Under the pieces are notes generated by a model. It saw only the letters and a program-made list of their open reading frames with translations. It was not told the DNA's origin and made no database searches. A DNA stretch of 52,347 nucleotides from Clostridiales bacterium (GTDB taxonomy: Bacteria; Bacillota; Clostridia; UBA1381), in the NCBI GenBank assembly GCA_029219585.1, contig JAQXTR010000036.1:1-52347 (forward strand), in the 5' to 3' direction. The stretch's first letter is position 1. The number at the start of each line of letters is the position of its first letter. The translations under genes were made by a program, and so were the position numbers. Shown piece by piece: positions 19,739-27,365 of this stretch.

Positions 19739-20647
19739 ATGAAAAATTATATGAAAAAAGTATTAATAACAATATGTGCAGTATCCGTATCGGCAATGCT
19801 TTCGGCAGCTTCCGTATACGCGTCCGCCGACAGCATCCGTCCGCAGCCGGGAACAGATACGCAGTCGTCATATACCACATCAGCAGGAGATCCTGCCGTT
19901 ACAAACACAGCAGCAGATACCGCATCGGCGGGAACAACAGCTAACGCGGTGAATAACACTGCCGCCAATAATGTTGCATCCAACACAGCCGCAGCAAATA
20001 CAAACAAGAAATATCAGTCACGTCTCGGAGGATTTTTATGGTTTCTTCTTTCGGTAATTGTCAACTTTGTAGTCAGCTGCTGGGTAGGCAACCGTTTCTA
20101 CAAGCTTGCAAAAAGAAGTGCTCAGGGGTCCAGCGAGATACGCGCGCTGCGCAAGGATATTGAAGAGAAGTTTGCCTCAACGCTTAAAGATATTTCAGAG
20201 CCTGCGATTGAGGTCCTCAATCAGAATGAAAGCTATGCAAGAACAGATGAAGGAATTGCTATGCCGGAAAGAAGAACTCATATTGAGTTAAACGACGAGG
20301 AACGTGAAATGATGCGTAAGTGGGACGCGAGAAGATCCTCGGCAAGAGCGGCTGCAGATCAGGATGAGCCTGATGAAGATGAATATTATGAGGATGAGCC
20401 GTCAGAGCGCACAGAAAGAAGACTGCCTCGTTCATATCAGCCCACACGCCGTTCATCGGGAATAGAATTTGAGGATGACGATGAAATTGACTCATACGAT
20501 GACGATGATGCATACGAATATGAGGAAAGACAGAGAAGACGCCCTTCTCGTATGGCAGAACGCAGAGAAACGGCAAATCGACCTGTCAGAAGATCGTCAG
20601 GCAAGGCAAGAAAATTTTTGGACAACGTTTTTCCGTTTGACGAATAA
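19739..20647 (+). CDS. Membrane protein with low-complexity ectodomain and acidic/basic tail
   Basis: A 302-residue protein not assignable to a family. It has a signal peptide (MKNYMKKVLITICAVSVSAM, likely cleaved near VYASA), a low-complexity Ala/Asn/Thr/Ser stretch (about 25-95), one membrane segment (FLWFLLSVIVNFVVSCWVG, about 101-119), then a cytoplasmic region with a short helix and a long tail of alternating Asp/Glu- and Arg-rich blocks ending FLDNVFPFDE. ATG 19739 is preferred: AAGGAAAGGA lies about 12 bases ahead, while an in-frame ATG at 19709 would add ten polar residues before the signal. The bipolar tail resembles the linker of SepF in style. It probably partners the GAP1-like protein (inference from context). 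Confidence 0.6.
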   Translation: MKNYMKKVLITICAVSVSAMLSAASVYASADSIRPQPGTDTQSSYTTSAGDPAVTNTAADTASAGTTANAVNNTAANNVASNTAAANTNKKYQSRLGGFLWFLLSVIVNFVVSCWVGNRFYKLAKRSAQGSSEIRALRKDIEEKFASTLKDISEPAIEVLNQNESYARTDEGIAMPERRTHIELNDEEREMMRKWDARRSSARAAADQDEPDEDEYYEDEPSERTERRLPRSYQPTRRSSGIEFEDDDEIDSYDDDDAYEYEERQRRRPSRMAERRETANRPVRRSSGKARKFLDNVFPFDE

Positions 20648-20657
20648 ATAATTACGG

Positions 20658-20690
20658 ATACAGAGTACGAAAATTGTACTCTGTATTTTT
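20658..20690 (+). terminator. Terminator of the Lrp-pyrG-exporter operon
   Basis: ATACAGAGTAC (20658-20668) pairs with GTACTCTGTAT (20676-20686), then a T run. Confidence 0.85.
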
Positions 20691-20804
20691 ATATTTACAT
20701 ATTTTTTACAAAATATTCTGCAAATTTTAGATGAAAATAACAAAATATAGAATATTTGGTCAAAACGTCTAAAAAAAAGAAATAATTTTATTCAAAATAT
20801 AGCC

Positions 20805-20833
20805 TTTACTCACAAAGTATTTTGTGTTATAAT
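20805..20833 (+). promoter_or_regulatory. Promoter of glgB-glgC-glgD
   Basis: TTTACT (20805-20810), a 17-bp spacer and TATAAT (20828-20833), with TG at 20825-20826 (extended -10). The start is near 20840, so the leader is about 78 nt. Confidence 0.65.
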
Positions 20834-20917
20834 AATAGTAAATTAATTGCAGGTTTATTTGCGTACCTTTATAAAGGGTATCGTGGAAAACCGGGTATAG
20901 ACAGAGAGGTGAAGTCA

Positions 20918-22861
20918 ATGGAGAATAAAAAGGAGATGCTTGGAATAAGCGAATTTCAGACATATCTATTTAATTCCGGTGAAAACTTCAATGCATATGA
21001 ATTTCTCGGCTGTCATAAAGTAAAGATAGACAACCGGGAGGGCTTCAGATTTGCGGTCTGGGCACCCAATGCAAAATCGGTTAAGATTGCATGTGATGCA
21101 AACGGATGGACCGGCGATGGCAAGGAGCTTGCTCTTTTCGGACAATCCGGTGTGTGGATAGGCTTCTTTACAGATATAAAGCATGGGGATATATATAAAT
21201 ATGCAATAACAGCTCCGGACAATACGGTATATCTTCGTTCAGATCCGTATGCGGTGAGATGTGAATTAAGACCGGAAACAGCGTCTGTGGCATATGTTTC
21301 GGAAAGCTTCAGATGGTCAGATAAGGTATGGCTTAACAAGCGTAAAAAGAAGGACATCATACATTCGCCTATGAATATCTATGAATGTCATGCAGGCTCA
21401 TGGCGCATTCATGAGGATGGAAGCTTCTACAACTATGACGAGCTTGCAGATGAGCTTATCCCCTATCTTGTCGATATGGGATATACACATATTGAGTTCA
21501 TGCCGCTTACGGAATATCCGTTTGACGGGTCATGGGGATATCAGGTTACCGGCTATTTCGCCGCAACATCACGTTACGGAACACCGGAGCAGCTCAAAAG
21601 CCTGATAAACAAGTGTCACAAAGCCGGAATATCAGTGATTATGGACTGGGTACCGGCGCACTTCCCACGCGACGGTCACGGTCTGAGATTATTTGACGGT
21701 ACTCCATGCTATGAATATGCGGACTGGAGAGAGGGAGAGCATAAGGACTGGGGAACAATGGTATTTGATTTTGCAAAGGGCGAGGTGATTTCGTTCCTTA
21801 CGTCATCGGCATACTACTGGGCAAACGAGTATCACATTGACGGACTGCGTGTTGACGCTGTTTCGTCCATGCTTTACAGAGATTATTCAAGAAATGACGG
21901 TGAGTGGATTGCAAACAAATACGGCGGCAACGGCAACCTTGAGGCTGTTGATCTGCTGAGAAAAATAAATAAGATTATGGGCTGTGAGATGCCGGGCTTT
22001 CTTATGATAGCTGAGGAATCCACCGCATGGCCTCTTGTCACGGCTCCGCCGGAGAATGGAGGACTGGGCTTTAACTTCAAATGGAACATGGGCTGGATGA
22101 ATGACACATTGAGATATGTTTCAATGGATCCGTATTTCAGAAAGGACAATCATTCCCTTCTCACCTTCCTTATGATGTACGCCTTTTCCGAAAACTTCAT
22201 CCTCCCCCTTTCGCACGATGAGGTTGTTCACGGCAAGAAATCGCTTATTGACAAAATGTACGGAACCTATGAAGAGAAGTTCCAAGCGTATAAGACTTTC
22301 CTGACCTATTACATGACGATGCCGGGAAAGAAGCTGATGTTTATGGGCGGAGAAATCGGTCAGTTCCTTGAGTGGCGTTATGACGATCAGCTTGAATGGA
22401 ACGTGCTTGATATTGAGGCGCATAAGCAGCTGCATACATATATTAAAACGCTCAATCATATGTACATTGAAAGTAAAGCTCTCTGGGAGCATGAGCAAGG
22501 ATGGGACGGCTTTAAGTGGATCAACGATGCCGACAGTGAAAACTCGGTTGTTTCATACATCAGAATGGGCAAAAAAGCAGATGATACGCTTATTGTTGCC
22601 GCAAATTTCACGCCTCTTGACCGCCACAGTTATAAGCTCGGCGTACCGTATGAGGGTGAATATGAGGTTATCCTCCATTCAAATTCTACCGAATACGGCG
22701 GAACAAGAAGGATTAACAGGATGGTATATCATACACAGAAGATGCAGTTCAGTGATATGGAATACACATTAAGCGTTCCCATAGACGGAAACAGCGCAAT
22801 GATTATAAGGCGCAGTCCCGCAAAAACAAATGTATCAAAAACAAAGAAAACAAAAAAATAA
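20918..22861 (+). CDS. glgB: 1,4-alpha-glucan branching enzyme
   Basis: A GH13 branching enzyme of 647 residues that moves alpha-1,4 glucan segments to alpha-1,6 positions in glycogen. It has an N-terminal CBM48 region (FRFAVWAPNAKSVKIACDAN), then the barrel with EFMPLTEYPFDGSWGYQVTG, the nucleophile Asp313 in GLRVDAVSSM, the acid Glu366 in IAEES and PLSHDEVVHGK. I chose ATG 20918 (GAGAGGTGA upstream); the frame is open 32 codons further but without support. The protein ends in a Lys-rich tail (SPAKTNVSKTKKTKK). First gene of the glycogen operon. Confidence 0.95.
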   Translation: MENKKEMLGISEFQTYLFNSGENFNAYEFLGCHKVKIDNREGFRFAVWAPNAKSVKIACDANGWTGDGKELALFGQSGVWIGFFTDIKHGDIYKYAITAPDNTVYLRSDPYAVRCELRPETASVAYVSESFRWSDKVWLNKRKKKDIIHSPMNIYECHAGSWRIHEDGSFYNYDELADELIPYLVDMGYTHIEFMPLTEYPFDGSWGYQVTGYFAATSRYGTPEQLKSLINKCHKAGISVIMDWVPAHFPRDGHGLRLFDGTPCYEYADWREGEHKDWGTMVFDFAKGEVISFLTSSAYYWANEYHIDGLRVDAVSSMLYRDYSRNDGEWIANKYGGNGNLEAVDLLRKINKIMGCEMPGFLMIAEESTAWPLVTAPPENGGLGFNFKWNMGWMNDTLRYVSMDPYFRKDNHSLLTFLMMYAFSENFILPLSHDEVVHGKKSLIDKMYGTYEEKFQAYKTFLTYYMTMPGKKLMFMGGEIGQFLEWRYDDQLEWNVLDIEAHKQLHTYIKTLNHMYIESKALWEHEQGWDGFKWINDADSENSVVSYIRMGKKADDTLIVAANFTPLDRHSYKLGVPYEGEYEVILHSNSTEYGGTRRINRMVYHTQKMQFSDMEYTLSVPIDGNSAMIIRRSPAKTNVSKTKKTKK

Positions 22862-22914
22862 TTGTATAAGCTATCATACAATAATTAAAAATTAAATTAG
22901 GAGATGATCATATT

Positions 22915-24132
22915 ATGGTATCAAAAAACTGTGTAGCTATGATACTGGCCGGCGGTCAGGGATCCAGACTCGGCGCATTGACAAAGAATGTTGCTAAGCC
23001 GGCAGTGCCTTTCGGCGGCAAGTACAGAATTATAGACTTCCCGCTTTCAAACTGTGTTCATTCGGGAATTGATACGGTTGGTGTACTGACTCAGTACGAA
23101 CCGCTGGAGCTGAATACATACATAGGTAACGGAAACCCGTGGGATCTTGACCGTTCACACGGCGGCGCATACGTCCTTCCGCCGTATCAGAGCGGTGAGA
23201 CCGGTGAGTGGTACAAGGGTACCGCAAACGCTATTTATCAGAATCTGGGCTTCCTCGACGGCTTCGATCCGAAGAATGTACTGATTCTTTCAGGTGACCA
23301 TATTTATAAGATGCAGTATAACGAGATGCTTAAGGCGCACATTGCATCGGAGGCTGCCGTAACCATTGCGGTTATGCCTGTTCCGTGGGAGGAGGCACCG
23401 CGTTTCGGAATCATGAATACGAATACGGAAACGGGTGAAATCATAGAATTCGAGGAGAAGCCCGCAGAGCCTAAGAGTAACCTTGCATCTATGGGTATAT
23501 ATATATTCAGATACGATATACTGAAGAAGTATCTTACAGACGACGAAAGAGACCCGAATTCAGATAACGACTTCGGAAAAAATATCATCCCGAAGCTCCT
23601 TGCCGACGGTCAGAAGCTTATGTCGTACCGCTTTGAAGGATATTGGAAGGATGTCGGCACGATTCAGTCGCTCTGGGAGGCAAATATGGATCTCATCGAC
23701 GATCCCCCGAAATTCGATCTCAATGACAGAAAGTGGGTTATTTACTCAAGAAACTATGCTCTCATGCCGCACTATATAGGTGAAAACGCAGAGATAACAC
23801 GCTCAACAATAACAGAGGGCTGTGTGATTGACGGCAGAGTTGATCATTCGGTAATATTCAGCGGAGTAACAATCGGCAAGGGTGCTGTGGTCAAGGACGC
23901 AGTAATCATGCCGGGCGCAGTAATCGATGAAGGCGCTGTTGTGGATAAATCGGTGATAGGACCGAACGCAAGAATCGGGGCAAATGCAAAGATCGGTGTA
24001 AATCATGAGTCGGAGGATAATCCGTATAAGTCAAAGTATTGCACACACGGAATTGTTCTCATTGAGGGCGGAGCTGCTGTCCCGGACAACGGCGACATTC
24101 TTAAGGGCTCAATGGTACAGGTTGAGGAATAA
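22915..24132 (+). CDS. glgC: Glucose-1-phosphate adenylyltransferase, catalytic subunit
   Basis: A 405-residue enzyme that makes ADP-glucose from ATP and glucose-1-phosphate, the committed step of glycogen synthesis. The nucleotide loop is [16 protein letters not shown], followed by [32 protein letters not shown] and [10 protein letters not shown]. The C-terminal third is a left-handed beta helix of hexapeptide repeats ([20 protein letters not shown]). AGGAG precedes ATG 22915. It pairs with the GlgD-type subunit encoded next; the two form a heterotetramer in Firmicutes studied so far. Confidence 0.97.
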   Translation: MVSKNCVAMILAGGQGSRLGALTKNVAKPAVPFGGKYRIIDFPLSNCVHSGIDTVGVLTQYEPLELNTYIGNGNPWDLDRSHGGAYVLPPYQSGETGEWYKGTANAIYQNLGFLDGFDPKNVLILSGDHIYKMQYNEMLKAHIASEAAVTIAVMPVPWEEAPRFGIMNTNTETGEIIEFEEKPAEPKSNLASMGIYIFRYDILKKYLTDDERDPNSDNDFGKNIIPKLLADGQKLMSYRFEGYWKDVGTIQSLWEANMDLIDDPPKFDLNDRKWVIYSRNYALMPHYIGENAEITRSTITEGCVIDGRVDHSVIFSGVTIGKGAVVKDAVIMPGAVIDEGAVVDKSVIGPNARIGANAKIGVNHESEDNPYKSKYCTHGIVLIEGGAAVPDNGDILKGSMVQVEE

Positions 24133-24203
24133 TACCTCCTTGTCATAACCGAAACCATATAATATAAAGTTCTAATATTAAATTCGAAAGGAATGAATTA
24201 ACT

Positions 24204-25322
24204 ATGCGAAATGATACTATGGGTATTATTCTTACGGGAGATGAGAAGATTGCACCGCTTACAGACATAAGAGCTAACAGCGCGCTTCCTATCGCCGGAA
24301 GATATAGAATTATAGACTTTGTTTTGTCAAACATGGCAAACGCGGGAATAGTAAATGTAGGTATTGCAACAGAATCAAACTATTCATCGCTTATGGATCA
24401 CGCAAAGTCGGGCAAGCCTTGGGATCTGGACAGAAAGAATCAAGGGCTTAACATACTCCCGCCTAACATGGAAAAGCAGCAATACGGCACAATCAAGGGC
24501 AATATAGACCTCCTTGAAGGAATAAGGGATTATATATTCAGGAGCCATCAGACATATGTAATTCTGTCATTGGGCAATATGATTTACAATATTGACTTCA
24601 ATGATGTTGTTGATGCTCATATAAAGAATCAGGCGGACGTAACGGCAATCTACAAGGATCTCAGCAACAGGAGCGAGGATGTAATAAAGCACTTCACGCT
24701 TTTTGACATCAACGAGGAAGGACGTATTACGGACATTGAGGTTCAGCCGTATTACCCCAAATCATCAAATGCGGGCATGGAGATATATGTCCTTGAAAAG
24801 GCTCTTCTTGAAAGCATTATCGACGAGTGCTCTGCGCGCGGTGATGTGGATTTCGTTAAGGATGCACTCGTTAAGAAGATGGGCGGTATGAGAATCTACG
24901 GCTATGAGTTCAAGGGCAGTCTTTATAAGATCGACTCGCTGAAGTCATATTATTCAACAAATATGGACTTTCTTAATGCCGAATTCAGAAATGAACTCTT
25001 CAACAGAGAGCGTCCCATTTATACAAAGACAAAGGACCAATCACCCACCAAGTACGGTGACGATGCTGTATGTAAAAACAGCTTTATCTCTGACGGCTGC
25101 GTGATTGAGGGTACGGTAATAAACTCAATTCTCTCGCGCGGAGTTAAGGTAGATAAGGGTGCGGTTGTGCAGAATTCTATCATTATGCAGGACAGTGTGA
25201 TAGAAAAGGACGTTGAGCTTAACCACGTAGTATTCGATAAGGAAGTATGTATAACGGAAGGCAGAAAGCTTATCGGACAGGAGAGTTATCCGCTTGCGAT
25301 CTCAAAGGGAACGAAGATCTGA
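24204..25322 (+). CDS. glgD: ADP-glucose pyrophosphorylase regulatory subunit GlgD
   Basis: A 372-residue GlgC paralogue. It keeps the sugar-nucleotidyltransferase fold (LPIAGRYRIIDFVLSN and PWDLDRKN) and a C-terminal beta helix (GVKVDKGAVVQNSIIMQ), but the nucleotide-binding glycine loop of GlgC (GGQGSRL) is replaced by GDEKIAPLT. It is therefore expected to be catalytically weak and to modulate GlgC. ATG 24204 has GAAAGGAATG upstream. It ends the first glycogen transcription unit; a hairpin and a new promoter follow. Confidence 0.93.
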   Translation: MRNDTMGIILTGDEKIAPLTDIRANSALPIAGRYRIIDFVLSNMANAGIVNVGIATESNYSSLMDHAKSGKPWDLDRKNQGLNILPPNMEKQQYGTIKGNIDLLEGIRDYIFRSHQTYVILSLGNMIYNIDFNDVVDAHIKNQADVTAIYKDLSNRSEDVIKHFTLFDINEEGRITDIEVQPYYPKSSNAGMEIYVLEKALLESIIDECSARGDVDFVKDALVKKMGGMRIYGYEFKGSLYKIDSLKSYYSTNMDFLNAEFRNELFNRERPIYTKTKDQSPTKYGDDAVCKNSFISDGCVIEGTVINSILSRGVKVDKGAVVQNSIIMQDSVIEKDVELNHVVFDKEVCITEGRKLIGQESYPLAISKGTKI

Positions 25323-25340
25323 TAAATAGATATATCCGAC

Positions 25341-25366
25341 AAGCCGTTCCTCACAGAACGGCTTGA
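25341..25366 (+). terminator. Hairpin after glgD
   Basis: CAAGCCGTTC (25341-25350) pairs with GAACGGCTTG (25357-25366), a perfect 10-bp stem. There is no T run, so it may be an mRNA end-stabilising hairpin or a leaky terminator. Confidence 0.5.
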
Positions 25367-25447
25367 TTGGGTTATGTCGAATTTACATAATAAGTTATAT
25401 GAAAAGTTCGGTGTTATGGTCAAAACAGAAGATTTTATAATGTTTAA

Positions 25448-25476
25448 TTGACAAATTAAAAAAAATAAGTTAAAAT
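25448..25476 (+). promoter_or_regulatory. Promoter of glgA
   Basis: TTGACA (25448-25453, consensus), a 17-bp spacer and TAAAAT (25471-25476). The start is near 25483. Confidence 0.75.
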
Positions 25477-25517
25477 ATAGCTGTAGCATCGACTGAAATT
25501 TAAGAAAGGATTGGAAT

Positions 25518-26990
25518 ATGAACGTTTTATTTGCAACATCAGAGTGTGCTCCGTTTGTCAAAACCGGAGGTCTGGGCGACGTAGTAGGCTCACTTCCCCA
25601 GGCATTGAGAGAAAAGAATGTGGATGCAAGAGTTGTTTTGCCGCTCTATAACTGTGTTCCCGGAAACTTTAAGGAACAGATGAAATATATTGATCATATC
25701 TATATTGATATGGGCTGGCGTAAGCAGTACTGCGGCATTTTTGAGCTTAATTACAACAACTGTATTTATTATTTCATTGATAACAAGTTCTATTTCAACG
25801 GTGATAAACCGTATGATTATATCCACCTTGACTGTGAGAAGTTTATATTTTTCTCAAAGGCTGTTCTGTCAATTCTTCCGACAATCGGATTCAGACCGGA
25901 TGTAATCAACTGCAACGACTGGCAGACAGGTCCTATCCCCGTATTTCTTGACACCTTCAGAGATAACCCGTTCTTCCGCGGCATAAAGACCGTGATAACG
26001 ATTCATAATCTCAAATTCCAGGGTCGCTGGGATCTGAAGGGCATAAAGGATGCTATGGGTATTTCAGACTATTATTTCACACCGGATAAGATGGAATACT
26101 TTAAGGATGCCAATCTTCTCAAGGGCGGTATGGTTTATGCCGATAAGATCTCGACGGTATCTGACACATACGCTGTTGAGATTACAACACCTCATTACGG
26201 TGAGGGACTTGACTCGCTCCTAAGAGCAAGACGAGGTGATCTGGTCGGTATAGTAAACGGTATTTCATACGATGACTGGAATCCTTCCAAGGACGGCTAT
26301 ATAACGAAGAAGTATAATTCCAGAACCTTCAAGGCGGGTAAGGCTGCGAATAAGGCTGAGCTTCAGAAGGAAATGGGGCTTCCCCAGGATCCGAATAAGA
26401 TGCTTGTCGGTATTGTATCGCGTCTTACGGACCAGAAGGGCTTTGATCTTATTGCTTACAAGCTGGAGGAGCTCTGCAACGGCGGATGCCAGATAGTGGT
26501 TCTCGGCACAGGCGAGGAGCAGTATGAAAATCTGTTCAGACATTACTCATGGAAATATTCGGACAGATTTGCGGCAAGAATTACATATTCAAATGAGCTG
26601 TCGCACAAGATATATGCAGGCTGTGACGCATTCCTGATGCCTTCGGCATTCGAGCCGTGCGGACTTTCGCAGATAATTTCAATGCACTACGGTACAATCC
26701 CGATTGTGCGCGAAACAGGCGGTCTGCGTGACACAGTTATCCCGTATAACAAATATACAGGTGACGGTACAGGATTCTCGTTTGCAAACTATAATGCAGA
26801 TGAGATGCTGCAGTGTGTCTGGAACGCTATGGACGTATACTATAACGATAAGGATGCATGGAACGGCCTTATCAGGCAGGCTATGGCAGCAGATTATTCA
26901 TGGAATGTTTCAGCCGAAAAGTATATTGATATGTACTGCGGACTTACAGGTCTTGAGAGACCTAAGGCTGCGGACTTAAAAAAAAACTGA
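25518..26990 (+). CDS. glgA: Glycogen synthase (ADP-glucose type)
   Basis: A GT5 glycogen synthase of 490 residues in the zero frame, about the usual length. Motifs are SECAPFVKTGGLGDVVGSLP at the N-terminus (ADP-glucose binding Lys), NCNDWQTGPIPVFL, TIHNLKFQG, SRLTDQKGFDL and FLMPSAFEPCGLSQ with the catalytic Glu, then ETGGLRDTV. The zero frame ends ADLKKN at TGA 26988-26990, inside an A run that carries the slippery heptamer A AAA AAC. A -1 shift there would add 106 residues, described separately. AAAGGATTG precedes ATG 25518. It extends alpha-1,4 chains from ADP-glucose supplied by GlgC/GlgD. Confidence 0.95.
   Translation: MNVLFATSECAPFVKTGGLGDVVGSLPQALREKNVDARVVLPLYNCVPGNFKEQMKYIDHIYIDMGWRKQYCGIFELNYNNCIYYFIDNKFYFNGDKPYDYIHLDCEKFIFFSKAVLSILPTIGFRPDVINCNDWQTGPIPVFLDTFRDNPFFRGIKTVITIHNLKFQGRWDLKGIKDAMGISDYYFTPDKMEYFKDANLLKGGMVYADKISTVSDTYAVEITTPHYGEGLDSLLRARRGDLVGIVNGISYDDWNPSKDGYITKKYNSRTFKAGKAANKAELQKEMGLPQDPNKMLVGIVSRLTDQKGFDLIAYKLEELCNGGCQIVVLGTGEEQYENLFRHYSWKYSDRFAARITYSNELSHKIYAGCDAFLMPSAFEPCGLSQIISMHYGTIPIVRETGGLRDTVIPYNKYTGDGTGFSFANYNADEMLQCVWNAMDVYYNDKDAWNGLIRQAMAADYSWNVSAEKYIDMYCGLTGLERPKAADLKKN
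26981..26987 (+). other. Candidate -1 frameshift (slippery) site at the end of glgA
   Basis: In the glgA frame the last codons are TTA AAA AAA AAC TGA. The heptamer A AAA AAC is a classic -1 slippery sequence and is phased exactly as required. TAAGG, similar to a Shine-Dalgarno site, lies 13 bases upstream (26963-26967), as in dnaX. A stable hairpin CCGGAA-CACC-TTCCGG lies about 23 bases downstream (27011-27026), further than usual. The nine-A run could also cause polymerase slippage, or mark an assembly error. Confidence 0.55.
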
Positions 26991-27307
26991 AGAAGAAGCC
27001 TAAAAAACAGCCGGAACACCTTCCGGACTTTGCCGAGCGCATAAAAGCGGATTTTGCGAATTCAGAATCGGCGCTTGAAAAGGCGGCGGCGGAGCCGAGG
27101 ATTGTTGAGGTTCCGAATCCGTATCCGGAGGAGACTGTTGAGAAGGGAACAACAGGAAAGACCGCTGCAAAGAAAACATCGGCTAAAAAAACAGCTGCCG
27201 GCACAAATTCGTCCAAATCAGCGACGGAAAAGGCCGCTGAAAGAATTCAGAAGGCAGTTAAGTCAAAGTCAAAAACAGGCAAGGGTACGGTCAGAAGAAA
27301 GTCGTAA
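26987..27307 (+). CDS. GlgA C-terminal Lys/Ala-rich extension in the -1 frame
   Basis: From CTG 26987 a frame of 106 sense codons runs to TAA 27305-27307. It looks coding: it starts LKKKPKKQPEHLPDFAERIK, continues with ESALEKAAAEPRIVEVPNPY and ends with TAAKKTSAKKTAAG, then AAERIQKAVKSKSK and TVRRKS. Codon use matches the neighbours. It has no ATG and no ribosome binding site of its own, so it can only be expressed as a fusion with GlgA (about 596 residues). The basic, proline/alanine-rich character recalls histone H1-like tails and may serve attachment to a polyanion or to other glycogen proteins (inference). It fills the gap before glgP, leaving 58 bp. Confidence 0.65.
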   Translation: MKKKPKKQPEHLPDFAERIKADFANSESALEKAAAEPRIVEVPNPYPEETVEKGTTGKTAAKKTSAKKTAAGTNSSKSATEKAAERIQKAVKSKSKTGKGTVRRKS

Positions 27308-27365
27308 TCCGAAGCATGTTTCAATAAACCGTTTTCATAACGGAATTTAAGGAGAGTATATTATA

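Noticed and set aside
22368..22772. A 134-codon frame inside glgB
   Set aside because: Same strand, other frame; glgB is conserved throughout.
25341..25366. Strong intrinsic terminator after glgD
   Set aside because: The stem is perfect but the T run is missing, so I list it only as a hairpin with modest confidence.
27054..27350. A 98-codon Arg-rich frame after glgA
   Set aside because: It overlaps the Lys/Ala-rich frame, which has natural composition and ends neatly before glgP; the Arg-rich version is its out-of-frame shadow.
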